Shown here in pieces: positions 46,589-58,480 of a stretch of DNA of 64,000 nt. Position 1 is the stretch's first letter. Each line of letters opens with the position of its first letter. The position numbers were made by a program, and so were the translations under genes. Source of the stretch: Siphonodentalium dalli. Taxonomy: Eukaryota > Mollusca > Scaphopoda > Gadilida > Siphonodentaliidae. Below the pieces are notes generated by a model. It was not told the DNA's origin. It was given only the letters and a program-made list of their open reading frames with translations, and did no database searches. The stretch lies in NCBI GenBank assembly GCA_032622095.1, contig CP136068.1, positions 181,912,796 to 181,976,795 on the forward strand. The letters run 5' to 3'.

Positions 46589-46720
46589 CTCTACACTGAC
46601 GGAATCCTGCTGATGAACGTCACTCACAGACTCACACCATTCACCAAGGCTAACATCTGCCAAATGTTCGCTGCCGAAAAACACGGAAAACCTCTCATAT
46701 TCGACATCACGTTTGGGTAG
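46589..46720 (+). CDS. Candidate terminal exon, unknown protein family, copy 2
   Basis: The same acceptor (tttacatttcattccag) and the same 132-nt length as copy 1. It reads LYTDGILLMNVTHRLTPF, then KANICQMFAAEKHGKPLIF and DITFG, then TAG. The residues DGILLMN, TPFTKAN and LIFDITF are unchanged between copies. Could be an alternative last exon of the same gene or a separate paralogue. Confidence 0.55.
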   Translation, partial: LYTDGILLMNVTHRLTPFTKANICQMFAAEKHGKPLIFDITFG

Positions 46721-46789
46721 GGGAACGTGTGGGACACTGAGAAGAAACAGCTTCTTGAAATCTGAAATTAACCATTTCATGACGGGAAT

Positions 46790-46850
46790 CACACCATTCT
46801 CCGAGGCTATATATATAAGATCTGCCACATTTTAGTTGTTAAACATGGGG
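46790..46850 (+). pseudogene. Terminal-exon fragment cut by the LINE
   Basis: cacaccattctccgaggct, then an inserted tatatata, then gatctgccacattttagtt, recalls the exon's cacaccattcaccaaggctaacatctgcc. The LINE starts at about 46850. Confidence 0.4.
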
Positions 46851-49715
46851 TGACATTCCACAGTTGTCAATGGTTTCCTTTACTAACGATAGCCAAGAGG
46901 GACTGGGTCGTCCGTCAGAATGAAATTTATGCAATAAACAATATATTATGTACGAAAGTTTAACATTTTCAGTGGATATTAGAGATGACCATCGCCGGAT
47001 TATATTTGTTTTAATTACTATTTCCATTGGATATCTGCCAGTCTCACCGTAGACCATGTAATTTTGTGTTGATGATAAGTCCCCAAACCTCACAACCGTA
47101 TAGCATTAAAGGTACAACCATTTTATCAAACAAGTCAATTGTGCATTCTATAGACAAATTATTCAACCTACTCAGTCTAATAATATCATACATGGCTCTA
47201 TATGCCTTAGAACATACATGTTTCCTTGCTTGTATGAAGGACCCAGTTCTGAAAAACAGAACACCTAGATAATTAAATTCATCAACAAATTCTAACGGTT
47301 TTCCATCATAAACAACATTGGGATACTGCTTTGGTTTGCGTTTAGAAAAACACATCAATTTAGTTTTTTGGACATTCACTTTCAGTCGCCATATGTCGCA
47401 GTAATCTGAGAATAAATAAAGCTGATATTGCAAGTCTTGTGATGATTCGGCAAATAGGACAGCATCGTCTGCGTAAAGAATAATGAAGAGTTTCATGTAT
47501 ATTTGCAAATAAGTTTCTACTTCAGCAGATACTTTTTCCATGCCTTTCGCGTGTGTGTTCGATATAAAACTTTCCAGATCATTGAGGTAGAGAGAAAATA
47601 AGAAGGGTGAAAGGTATTCCCATTGTCTAACCCCTATATATGAGTTGAATGTGGTTGAGATTTCACCATTGAAAGTAATCCTTGATTTTATATTGTTATA
47701 CATATTTTTTATTACTCGTAACATCTTCCCCTTATGCCACAAATTCTGCCTTGAACCATAGCCCATCGCGCCATACCGAATCAAAAGCATTTTAGCAGTA
47801 TAGTTTATATCCGAGTAGAGATGAAAGTTCGATAAGAGAATTAATAATTATCAGAATATCACTGGTGGAGAAGCCTTCTCTGAAGCCACTTTGGTTATCT
47901 TTAATCAAGGAAAAAGTTTCTGATTATTTTTTCAGACGATTATTAATTACAGCAGTGAATAACTTACCGAAGCAGCTAAGTATGGTGATGCCGTGGTAGT
48001 TACTTGCATCTTTCTTAGAACCTAAATTTTGATATATAGGGACAATATCGCCCATGAGCCAATGTCTGGGTATATGACCAGTATTGAGTATAATGTTGAA
48101 TAGTGCAACATATATTGGCAACATGACATCACGTGATGCCTTCATATATTCGTTAATAATAGAATCATTTGATGACGCTTTATAATTCTTCAAATGTTTA
48201 ATACATACCTCTATCTCATCTGATGTAATTGGTAAATCTAAATCACGATTGTTTTCTATACATACCTTTGGTAGTGGCTTATCAGTGGACTTTGGTGGGT
48301 TATTCAGTTCGTGAAAATTGGAGTACAGGGCATCAATAGAGATATTGCATTGTATGTGTCTATCTTTTGCTTGGAGCAATTTCCAAAACATTTCGCGTAT
48401 CATTGCGGCGCAGGGAATCCATTTTACATTGGATATTTTTTCTATGACTCTGTATTGACTTACTAAGTGTCTGTTTATACATTTTTTTAAGCCGTTTCAC
48501 TTCTGCCTTGTTATATGCGGTAGGATTGTTTTTGCGACATTGTTTGGCTTTACATAGATTTCTCCTGCACACTTTACATTCAGAATTGAATCACGGATTG
48601 CCACTTTTCTTGGAATACTGTTTTTGCTTACCTCTGATGCCAAATGCTTTTCGTGCTGCGTCCTTTAGCACCCCAGCTATTTCCACAACTACATCGCTAG
48701 CAAACTCTTCTGATGACTCGTTATTACTCTCCAATTTTTCAGTTATTATTTTCATCTTACCTTGGTTTAAATTAAATACAAATTCATCTGCTTTATCCGG
48801 GTTCCATTTATTGATGCCATTTTCATCCACTTTTATAAGTGACGTATGCTTGTCATTGGCGGATTCTCTCACACTGAGTTTCAATGTTAAGGTGTTATGG
48901 GCGTCGGAATACAGGGAACTGAAACTAAGCACTTCGAAATCGAGTACAAGACCGAGCGCATTTAAGTTACAAATTGTATAGTCCACAACTGATGCATTTT
49001 TACAAGTATATGATCCGTTTCCTTTATCGTGACCCACTCTGCCGTTTAAAATAACAAATTCATTATATTTTCAGAAATCTAAAAGTTTTTTTCCAAAACT
49101 GTTTTTCATCATATCCATGCTAATCCGTTCTGCGGCATGTCCATATTCAATAAGTTCGGCTTCAACATCTGTAAACTTAACTATGCTGTCATTTAGTTTT
49201 TCGGTTTCATCGATTGTTAGATAATCCCTGTCAGTTGCCGTACGGGCATTGAAATCCCCTGTTAATAAAATTTCGCTAAATCTACTTGCGAGCCCAAGAT
49301 ATTCGCATTCAAGCTGCTGGTATGGGTCATTTACGGAATATCTGGAACTGTGTGGTGGGATATAGACAATGCCCATAATCAAATCTTCGCTCATTTTAGC
49401 TAATTGACGGTTTATTTTTATCCACAGCACGTATTTGCAATCTGTTATTAAAATTTCAACAAACTGATTAATGCATTGTCTGTACCCAACCACAATGCCA
49501 CCAGATTTTCTATTTGAACACTTATAACGGTTTTTCATTTCAAATACATAACCGGGCAAATTCAAAGTGTCACAATCATCTGTCTTCGATTCGGAAAAAC
49601 ACAATAAGTCAAATTCATTGCATAAGTCCTGGAATTCTGGACACCTGAGACGTGAAACGAAACCGCACACATTAAGGGACAACAGTTTCAAAATATTATT
49701 ATTATAATGTTTCAC
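46850..49715 (-). pseudogene. LINE ORF2: endonuclease and reverse transcriptase
   Basis: Endonuclease 49715-49071 shows LLSLNVCGF, LLCFSESKTDD, SGGIVVGY, GIVYIPP and LLTGDFNAR; its SDAH end motif follows after a frameshift (near 48905). The linker continues to 48360. RT fingers (NYHGITILSCFGKLF) end at 47924 and NQSGFREGFST follows. The palm motif A reads YC-NAFDSVWRDGLW: the stretch with the catalytic Asp is deleted near 47800. GVRQWEYLSP, LYADDAVLFAES and FNYLGVLF follow to 47044, and a last frame (46839-47093) gives the C-terminus. At least four frame breaks. Confidence 0.85.
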
Positions 49716-49783
49716 ATTTGTTGTTGTGTTGACACTCTCAGAGTGAAGTCCTGTATAATTTGGTCTCTCTCTCCACGGTTTCC

Positions 49784-50383
49784 CTATGACGGTGAAGATC
49801 CGGTGCGTCCACGTTTACTCTGACGACCTGTCAGTATGGGTGTCTGGTTTTGGTTATTTCCAAATAATGAATCTTCATCGCGTGATTGTGTACGCGGCGT
49901 ATATTGGGCTCCATATATGTATAGAATATCTCTGACCATTTTTACTTTTTGCCCATTTTTGCGCGCTTCCTTTTTCACAGGGTACAACACTCGGCGACGC
50001 TCTTCAATTTCCCTAGGAAACTGCTCTTTAATGGAATGGTGGGGTTTGTCCTTCAAAGATTTGCCACTAAACAGGACAGTACGGAACTCCTCGCGGAAAA
50101 TGAAGCACGCAATTATAGGCCTTGGTCGTTGATCCGTTGGTCTCATCTTCCCAATTCGGTGAACATTTCAAAATTTTATATCACATGATTCTCTTATGTG
50201 TAGTTCGTCCTTAATGAAATTTCGTAAAGTATTTTCACAGTTTTCGTTGGCAGCTTCGTTGATCCCAGTGAAAATCAAATTGTTTTTCATCGATCTACAC
50301 CGAAGGTCAGTTACTTCATATTCAAGATCCTCATTTGCTTTTGTTAATTTCGTGATTTCTGCACTTTTCATTTTGTCACTCAT
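49784..50383 (-). pseudogene. LINE ORF1, coiled coil plus RRM (L1 ORF1p-like)
   Basis: MSDKMKSAEITKLTKANEDLEYEV is a heptad-rich helix. NNLIFTGINEAANENCE opens an RRM-type fold. After one in-frame TGA (50168-50170) the same frame continues VHRIGKMRPTDQRPRPIIACF, the RNP-like signature, and ends with a basic C-terminal domain (KKEARKNGQKVK). The single stop is the only break between residues 1 and ~200. Such proteins form trimers that coat the LINE RNA. It ends about 70 bases before the ORF2 start. Confidence 0.8.
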
Positions 50384-50440
50384 CTTATCGCATGCATGTC
50401 CGTTTCCAGCATTTTAATTTTATTTTGGAGCTATCTATAT

Positions 50441-52490
50441 ATGATGGGATAAACTAGTGTATGAGCTGTAGACAATTTCAGACTAAATGTATGATAATAT
50501 TGTCTTCTTACACAGTTTTGACTGGCCGGGGGACCAGGGCACGAACATTACATATGTTGAATATTCCAATCTGATACATCTAAGGTTGGAACAATTGCAA
50601 CTGCTGGTCACATCAGTCCAAAATTTTCATAAAAAGTAGGAAAATATGCAAATGTTTGTCTAAAAACAACAAATGTTCTCTATAACAAATTGTTGAAAAA
50701 TCTATCTACAACAACTTCAACCAATTGTTTGTGAGAAATGTCAAACTAATGTTATGTCAGGTATGAGATTTCCAACAGTTGAATTTTTTGGCCAAAGTTG
50801 GGGATGAGACACCGCCCCAAACCCCCCTGTTGGCACGTCCCTGGTCACCTTACACAAGGTTTATTAAAGATATGGGTGGCCTTCGCGGTGGTGTGCTGTT
50901 AAAATGTTCACCTCTGTGAACAACCGTCATTAACATAAAGAACATTACGATATAGATGCATACTTTCCCGATCCGGATATGGCAAACATAAATAGCGTTA
51001 CTGTATTATTGATATGAAGTGAATAAAGAGCGTTTATATTTGTAATACAATGAGGCTGTTGCATGATAATGACTACGTAAAACATTGTAGGTATTTACGA
51101 TAGCATGCTATTTACGCGATTATTATGGTTGATATATGAACAATACTATATACATTTTAATATTCTTTCTGTTAATGGCAGATTAAAAAAATAGGAAAAT
51201 GTCGACAACGGAAGACCACCCGTGCCTTTAATACTAAAATACAAACGTGCATGTTGCCCTGATAATCGTGTCTGGGTATTACGCTGTTGGTCAATTACCA
51301 TTTGCGAAATGTTTACTACATAGGCATGTGTTCTTGTATACATGTGCATCTGCGATGACGAAATTCATTCGCCCACATGCATGCGCACATCGCTTGCATT
51401 TCTCTAATGATCTGCTTGGCTTTGGAAATCCGTTTACAAACCCGATGAAGTCAACATTGCAATTTATTAGAGAATCACTCTTACATGTCCCGTAACAACC
51501 ATATTTGGTTGCAACCATGAACCATTGAAGAAGAGAATGTTTATATTGTTTACGAACGGAGAGAGTAATTTCACCTCAATTTATAGAAACAGTATTTAAT
51601 CACATCATAGTTAGATTAAACTCTGCTTTTACTAATTGTCCTTTGTTATGTAATTAATTGATAATATTTATCTGCCATTAGGAAGCGAATTATGCCGATC
51701 AGGTTCAAGGATAGAAAGTTACTAAAAGTTAGTAATTTGTAAATATACATGTAATTTCAATTTTCTCATTTCCACTAGCATGGGCATGTGTTATTTATTT
51801 GGTCTGAGAAACACTGGACAAACATGACAGCTTATGTCACAGAATGCTGTTTATTCCCTATTAAGCAGATATAGTGTGTAATATCTGTGCTATTAGTTTT
51901 ATATTACAAGTCATCTTCCCTCGCATAGACAGAGGCTCCTGCTAAAAGTACAAATTAATTAAATAGAGCTGAATGCTTGTTAAAAACAGCAAGAGTTATG
52001 TGGGTGTGACATACAACTGCCAGTAACACAATATACCACCAATGTCGGCCAATAACAAATGTGAACTATATCTTTGAGAGGAATTTTTCAGGCATGTTTC
52101 GGTCTGTTTACATTATGAGCATGGTGTATTTTCTGGAAAAAATTTGCCAAACGCTTTACACTAAAATAATATATATAAAGCTATTCCGATTGTATTATGG
52201 CAAACATAGTTTGCTGAACAATAAAAGTAAGATACATTTGAAAACATACATTCACTCATTAAGTGTTCATTGCAGCAACGTTGGTTGTGAGCTCGAGGTG
52301 GTATCTTTTTAACAAAGTTAATGCCACTTTCATAGCGGGAAATGACTTGTGAAACTGCCATTTTTTAAATGTGTTTTATTTTTTCGATAATTTAATGGCA
52401 TGAACATAAAAAACATATATTTTTATGATATTAAAGTTAATTTGAACCCATGAAAAAAAAAACCAATGTGATTTTATAATTTTAATGACG
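50441..52490. other. No gene supported
   Basis: AT-rich DNA with only short, motif-free frames (51247-51495, 52061-52312). No repeat is evident by eye. Confidence 0.4.
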
Positions 52491-52504
52491 ATTTGCCTGT
52501 ATTA

Positions 52505-52795
52505 AACTGTGTGTGGGGGGATTAATGACATTAAATGAAATGGAAAAGCTGAGTGATAACTTTAATGATTAATTTTTTTAATTGATGTCATTAATAAGAG
52601 CCGAACACGGGGGTTGAGGGTTTTTAATGTTATTAAAAAAAACCGTCGGGTGTGGGGGGTAGATTAATGACATTAAATGAAACAGAAAAGCTGGTTGATA
52701 ACTTTAATGATTTTATTTTTTAAATTGATGTCATTAATAAGAGCCGGAGTTTAAGTATTTTGTAATGATATTAAAAAAAACCTTGGTATTATTAA
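52505..52795. repeat. Two-copy ~157-bp tandem repeat rich in ATTAATGACATTAA words
   Basis: ggggggattaatgacattaaatgaaa...gcattaataagagccg-type sequence occurs at 52513-52602 and 52656-52745, followed each time by a tttttaatg-tattaaaaaaaacc block. The word attaatgacatta and its inverse taatgtcattaat alternate, so the region can fold. Related ttaatg/attaa words extend over 52420-52940. Confidence 0.7.
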
Positions 52796-52949
52796 TGAAT
52801 GAACAGTCTTAAATATCATTTTTTCAGGTGTTATTAAGGACATTTTAATAACGCCATTAAAACTAACTAAACCCCAATTAATACCCCATTTAGCCCCATT
52901 TTAATGAATTAATGGGGTTTTAACATGTTCCTAAGTACATTTTAATGAT

Positions 52950-55020
52950 AAATTCAGCCAGTAGTGAAATGAAGCTAAAGGATAGATACAGTCAAGGCAG
53001 TAGCATAAAGGTTCGTAAATACGTGTGTTTTTAAATGGCCTTCAAAGAAATATATATATCTCTCTCTTATAGCCTATTTTGAATTGCTAAGGTTGGAGTA
53101 GTTTCATATTAACATGCCTATATTGTTTAAATATTATAAGGTATCGGCTTCGGTCATATTTTAGATCCATATAGTTTCATACGTCAGTGACTACCAACAC
53201 AACAAATTGGCACACAGTCGGATTATAAATCATGATAACAATAACAGTCGGTATCACAATATCGTCTCCTTTACAAAATGTGTACCACCTAATGTATGCA
53301 TCAAAACAAAGCTACGAGACCCAGAATTGGTTTATTATATACACCATAGATCATATCGAAATCGAATAATTTCATATTTTGGTTGTCAAAAATCTGATTA
53401 TTTGTTTCAATGCTGTGACAATTGCCAACGATTACTGTCAATTTTTCATTTATCTTAGGTATTTTATTGAACTAATGCAATTCTAACAGTGATGCCTGCA
53501 CACTGACGGCTCGGAAACGCTCAATTTTACAATGATTTGAGAGCCACCACCTATGGTAACATAACATATTTTTTTCAAGACAGAAAAAAGTCGGCCCCCA
53601 TAATATGTTATACCAATTTATATATTTAGAACCTACGAGAACTATGGGATAAAGATGCCGTTAAGAATTAGCTCTTTGGTGCAAATGATTGCGCTCCAGT
53701 GCAATTTATTCGCGCTGCTGTGCAAATAATTAATACTTCAGTTATAATTATTTACACTGAAACATGAACAGTGATAGATGTGAAAGAATCTTCTCGTAAA
53801 AAGTGTGATAATTGAATCGTTCAACAGGCTTGAATATGCCAATACAATTAAACCCATTCCGTCCATGTTGTGATGGGGTAGCGACATAATTCCAGCTTAT
53901 TAATTAGTAGTGATGTCTATTATATACAAGACCGTGTAATGACGATAGTATCCAATCATCTAACATCATTATAATAAATGAATGGGAATTCATACGGTAT
54001 TATCTGCTTGTCATCATATATGATCACATCTCTCACAATATGCATACTAGACAATTCCAATGCCGGAGTATATTTGAGAGTACATTCGTATTCATTCTTA
54101 ATACAGTTTAGAGTAGTGCCGTAGTAATTGTCTTCAATTCCAATTGCATTGTATGTAAGTCGGCACACATAACGCTTAATCCAGATTCGACGATGTGATA
54201 TGACTAGAGTTTTCTTCTAATAATTAAAAAAAAACATCTTGCCAACAATATTTACCATATGATTTTTTGTAATAAAAATATGTTTTTCCATTTGCCTGAT
54301 TGGGCAACATGATACAGAAGAAAGTGACTGAGTGGACTTAAGTCCTGGGATGCAGTTATGCCGTTTCAGGACATGGACTGATATGCATGGTGGTAGCTAA
54401 CGTCAAAGTGAGAGCGTGCATCATCGACCAGAACATATGCCGCACCATCAAATTAATTCATCTTGAAGGTACTTCAAGTATCCTCACGGCGCTTGATATA
54501 TGCCACGAAACTCAATAGACAAAACGTATTGATTCAATTTATTTCTTGACGTAGGTGTCCACATTGTTGTAAAAGGGTATACGGTCAAAGATTTTGAAAA
54601 GGAGCACAATGCAATTGTTGCCGATAACGGGTGTCAATAGATTCACTCTTTAATCGATTTACTTACAAATTAACTAATTAGGAGGTAATGATTAAGAACT
54701 CTAACTCCGATCAGATATTATATACAAATTCTCAAGTTTCTATACAATTTATTGTGTACAAAGTTGAATGGCTGTCGATACGCATTATAATAAACTGAGA
54801 GTGGGTAACTGCTGTCTGCCATTCAGAAGCATGCACCCATGGCACCATGTACATTTGTTTGTATGTGTTCATGGTGTACAGTGAACAAACGGTGTCAGAA
54901 AATTAATCGATTCATTTCATTCCATGAATGAATGTCAATGATGCGCTGATTAACATGACTTTGTTCAGTTTGTGATTTAACTAACCCAAGATGACGTATC
55001 TAGAAATGTGTTGCACAAGA
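52950..55020. other. No firm gene
   Basis: A minus-strand frame at 53956-54168, open upstream to ~54210, reads RLTYNAIGIEDNYYGTTL and has a protein-like composition, but no domain or splice context can be given. A plus frame at 53207-53458 is similar in status. Otherwise nothing. Confidence 0.3.
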
Positions 55021-55029
55021 AACAATGTA

Positions 55030-55190
55030 AAAACAATTAACTATGTGCCAAAAGTGCTTCGGCCGAAATATCCAAGTGCCGAAAAATCAGGTAGCAGCAC
55101 GTCTTGAAAACCAGGTGCCGAAGTGTCCAGGTGCCGAAACGCCCTGCACCCGAGTCGACCGGGGTAGGTCGACGTTTTCGGGAAATTCCT
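55030..55190. repeat. 'GTGCCGAA' repeat patch
   Basis: Words caagtgccgaaa, caggtgccgaagtgtccaggtgccgaaacg recur within 110 bp, followed by gtcgaccggggtaggtcgac (an inverted pair). It looks like the end of a dispersed element. The frame at 55043-55339 is a by-product. Confidence 0.5.
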
Positions 55191-55399
55191 CAGAAACGCG
55201 TAAAGGGACAAATATTGGAAAAATCGCGATTTGTTTTAAATTTTACCAATTCATGTGTTTGGTAGTTTATACGGGCAAAATTATTGAGATTAGCCGACAC
55301 GTAATTAAGCGCTTAGACACCGTTATCGATTGTGATTGAGTTATATATATATGCCACAGTTAGCTATATATTACAGAGATGCTAACGACTCCATATAGT

Positions 55400-56215
55400 G
55401 CTGATATACTGAAATACATATATACATCAGTCCAGTTCCAAATAAGTTGTATTGCCTCTATCCAATGAGAAGCTTGTATGGGACCGGAATCACCCATCAA
55501 CAACAGTAGCCGAATTCAAGAGCTATATCTAAACAATTCGTAATACCATACCATCATATCGTTATACAACGTTTACAAGACAAATCGAATCTACCACTGT
55601 CGTCTGAGAACCTACTGCATTAACTTGAAATATGACCTGTTTTGTAATCACCTAAATAATAATCCATTCTGCGATTGTGGGAAACTGAAGACCGCGGAAA
55701 ATATTTTACTTCACTCTCCGATTTACAAAGAACAAAGAGAGAGAGAGATAACTGTTGTGTGGGCCCTATTATGACATTAAATGTAAACACTTTATTTAAT
55801 GGATCGGTTAATTTAACGGAGAGTAAAAATACAGTCATTTTCATGTCACTCCAAAAGTTCATAGATAGAACCAAGCGATTTAACTTAGTACCATCACTAA
55901 CCAATATACATATCTCAGCTATTAAGAGTAGTGCAAATAAATAAGAGCTCTCTCACATAGACATTATGTAATACGGGGTGGGGGTGTCGAGCGTGCAGCG
56001 ATCAATCACGGATATGCTCGCGGGTGTTTGTGGAGCGGACAATTTATCACTCGAGATCAAAACATTATGAAGCTTTTTTATAACGCGGAAATGGCCACGA
56101 AAAAGCTTAGGCTCACTGCCAGATCCCTTTATCTCTTATGTTTGTTTGTGTATGTTATATTTGTATTTATGTGCCTACTTGAGAAATAAAATATTGTTTA
56201 CACTAAAAGGGAGTA
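55400..56215 (+). mobile_element. LINE 3' end: RT C-terminal domain and 3' UTR
   Basis: Across two frames the text reads YHCRLRTYCINLKYDLF, then NPFCDCGKLKTAENILLHSP and YKEQRERDN. This is the Cys/His-containing C-terminal domain of LINE ORF2 proteins (C-x-C-G ... H ... C/S pattern). The frame 55675-55944 carries the end (FIDRTKRFNL). A 3' UTR follows, ending gagaaataaaatattg (56181-56197) with an AATAAA signal. 5'-truncated, with at least one frameshift near 55640. Confidence 0.75.
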
Positions 56216-56529
56216 ACGACTATATGTCCTATTATCGTTTAGTTTTTATGTGATACATATATGTTGGACATTCAGCCTAAAGGCAATAAAAAGAGAGATA
56301 TACTAGAAATCACCGTGAAATCCGTAAAAAAAGGCATCGAACACAGTTGATCGTGATTGTGCACGCTTCTGGTAATTTAAATATTTTGGGAAATCATGGG
56401 ATTTGGCTATATATATATATAAAATAATTTAGTTTGCACTCTCAAATTCAACTGTAATATTTAAAGATAGCTTTATACGTTGTATGTATGATATGTTATA
56501 TCATGCCATGAATCTCTACGGGCGTAGTC
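56216..56529. other. No feature seen
   Basis: AT-rich spacer between the LINE tail and the inverted duplication. Confidence 0.4.
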
Positions 56530-56850
56530 TCATCAGATATCCATGGCATGATCTAAGAATGTCGATGGGCCCCGATACACGGTGGCCACATTGGCTGCAA
56601 ACACACGTACCACCGTAGCGATGGCATAGTAGGTGTGACAATTAATTATGGTAGAGTTTGGTGACAATTGGTCAACATAATTTATATGCCATAGGGAGTC
56701 GTGTTGCGCGCCGCATATTCGCACAGTGAGTCGACTGACCAATTAATCCATTGGTCCGAATCGGCATCTCCAGTTTATACCTAGTTTAAACTACCTGTTT
56801 AAACTGGGTTTTAGTAGTAAAACCAAGTTTTTCTCCACCTCTGGGATGAC
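56530..56850 (-). repeat. Inverted duplicate of 59160-59610
   Basis: The reverse complement of 56740-56570 matches 59460-59605 (accaattgtcaccaaa, accataattaattgtcacacctactatgccat). That of 56850-56753 matches the end of element R (ctggagttaaac.../gagatgccgattcggacc, compare 59170-59236). The two blocks are contiguous here but separated by ~220 bp in the 59-kb copy. The frame 56533-56742 is a by-product. Confidence 0.8.
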
Positions 56851-57099
56851 ATAGATTTGGTCGATTGCGTTACCTGTGGGCCACAATTGTCCAATTGCAA
56901 GGATAGGAGGCGTGGTCTGTCTGTTTATTATCACTACTTATCAATGCATTGTCCGGTCACGCGACCTGTTGTCGCTATCTAATCTCCTAATCGGGCGAAT
57001 AACCGTGCGCTTTGAGAAATCACGACGAATGCACGGTCTGTTGTATAGCGGTTAGATATTATCTATTATCATGGAGGAACATGACTTTTGGAACTCAAA

Positions 57100-58480
57100 A
57101 ATATCTCTTGAGGGCATGGTTGGGGGCCCGCCACAAATACCCCATAGAAACACCACCACCCCCGGGGGGTACCATCCGGACGGGTTAAAATGCGGTATGG
57201 ACCATTTTCGAGTACGGAAAGGATTTCGGCTAATTGGACGGCAAGAATGGGTGGCTCGCCCAAAATACCCGATAGAAACATCACCCCTCACCCCGGGATA
57301 ACTGGGGTATGGACCATTTTCGAGAAAGGTAAGGATTTAGGCTAATTAATTTGGCAGCAGGAGTGGGTGGACCTATCAAAATACACCATATAATCCCCGG
57401 TGAGGGTGGGTGCCACACGAGGAGGTGGAAATAACCCATATAAACAGCCCACCCCTCACATCCGGGCGGGGTGGGGTTGGTTACAACCCGAGGGGTGAAG
57501 ATGGAATATGAACCATGTTCGAGAACGGTAACGATTTCGGCCAATTTGATGACAGGGGTGTGTGGCCCGCTCCAAATATCCCATATAAACACCCTACCCT
57601 CATCCCTGGAGGGTACCACCCTGCTGGGGTGAAAATGGGAATGGAGCATTTTATTGATTATTCTCATAAAACATGGCTCTGTCGGTCAATATTACGGCAT
57701 GTATAGGTGGCCCGCCCCAAATACCCCATAGAAACACACCACCCCTCACCCGGGTGTCGGAATGGGGTATGGACCGTTATCGAGAACGGTAATGATTTCG
57801 GCCAATATGACGGCAATGGTGGGCGGCCCGCCCTCAAATATAGTCCATATAAACACCCCACCCCCACCGCGGGTGGTTCTACCCGAGCGGGTGAAAATGG
57901 GATATGGACCCCGGTGTGCGGGTTTGGGTGTTTCTATGGGGGGCATTTTGGATGTGCCACCCACCGTTCTCGAAGATGGTCCATACCCATTTCACCCCCT
58001 CGGGGTGGTACCCCCGGGTGAGGGTGTTTCTAGGGGGTAGTTTGAGCAGACTACCCACACTCCTGAAATAAAATTTACCGAAATCCTTACCCTTCTCGAA
58101 AGAGGTCCATACCCCATTTTCACCTCCTGGGGTGGTTTCCCCAGGGTTGACGGGTGTGCTGTTTCTATGGGACATTTGAGCGGGCCATCCATCCATTCCG
58201 TCAAATTGGCCGAAATCCATACCGGTCTCGAAAATGGTCCATATCCCATGTTCACCACCTCGGGTGGTATCCCCGGATGTGAGGGGTGGGGTGTTTCTAT
58301 GGGTTATTTGGGGCGAGGCACTCACACATACCATCAAATTGGCCGAAATCCTTACAGTTCTCCAAAATAGTCCATACTCCATTCCCCCATCAGGGTGACC
58401 GTCACCCTCCCCAGGGTGAGGGCTGGGGTGTCTCTGGTGGGTATTTGGGCAGGCCACCGACCCATGCGTCAAATTGACCG
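57100..58480. repeat. GC-rich ~130-bp array that reverses orientation in the middle
   Basis: Forward units carry ggcccgcccaaataccccatagaaacacc...ccaccctcac, gggtgaaaatggggtatggaccattttcgagaacgg and aaggatttcggccaattggacggcaatgg. Their 'tatggacc' words fall at 57200, 57308, 57505 (variant), 57768 and 57903. From ~57950 the same unit runs inversely (ctcgaaaatggtccatacccc) at 57967, 58096, 58225 and 58357, spacing 129-132. The switch is near 57910-57960. The GC content contrasts with the AT-rich surroundings. Long frames here (57281-57667, 57879-58574 minus) are repeat translations. Confidence 0.9.

Larger units (their letters stand above)
46850..50440 (-). mobile_element. Nearly full-length LINE with L1-like ORF1, decayed
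   Basis: Minus strand, from about 50440 (ORF1 start region) to about 46850 (RT C-terminus). It has a coiled-coil/RRM ORF1, then endonuclease, then RT with YADD. The 3' UTR is missing and the edge abuts the terminal-exon array. Breaks are few, so it is younger than the other LINEs here. The RT resembles the jockey/CR1 assemblage; the clade is not certain. Confidence 0.8.

Noticed and set aside
53956-54168. Possible small gene on the minus strand
   Set aside because: Protein-like composition but no domain, start context, splice site or second copy.
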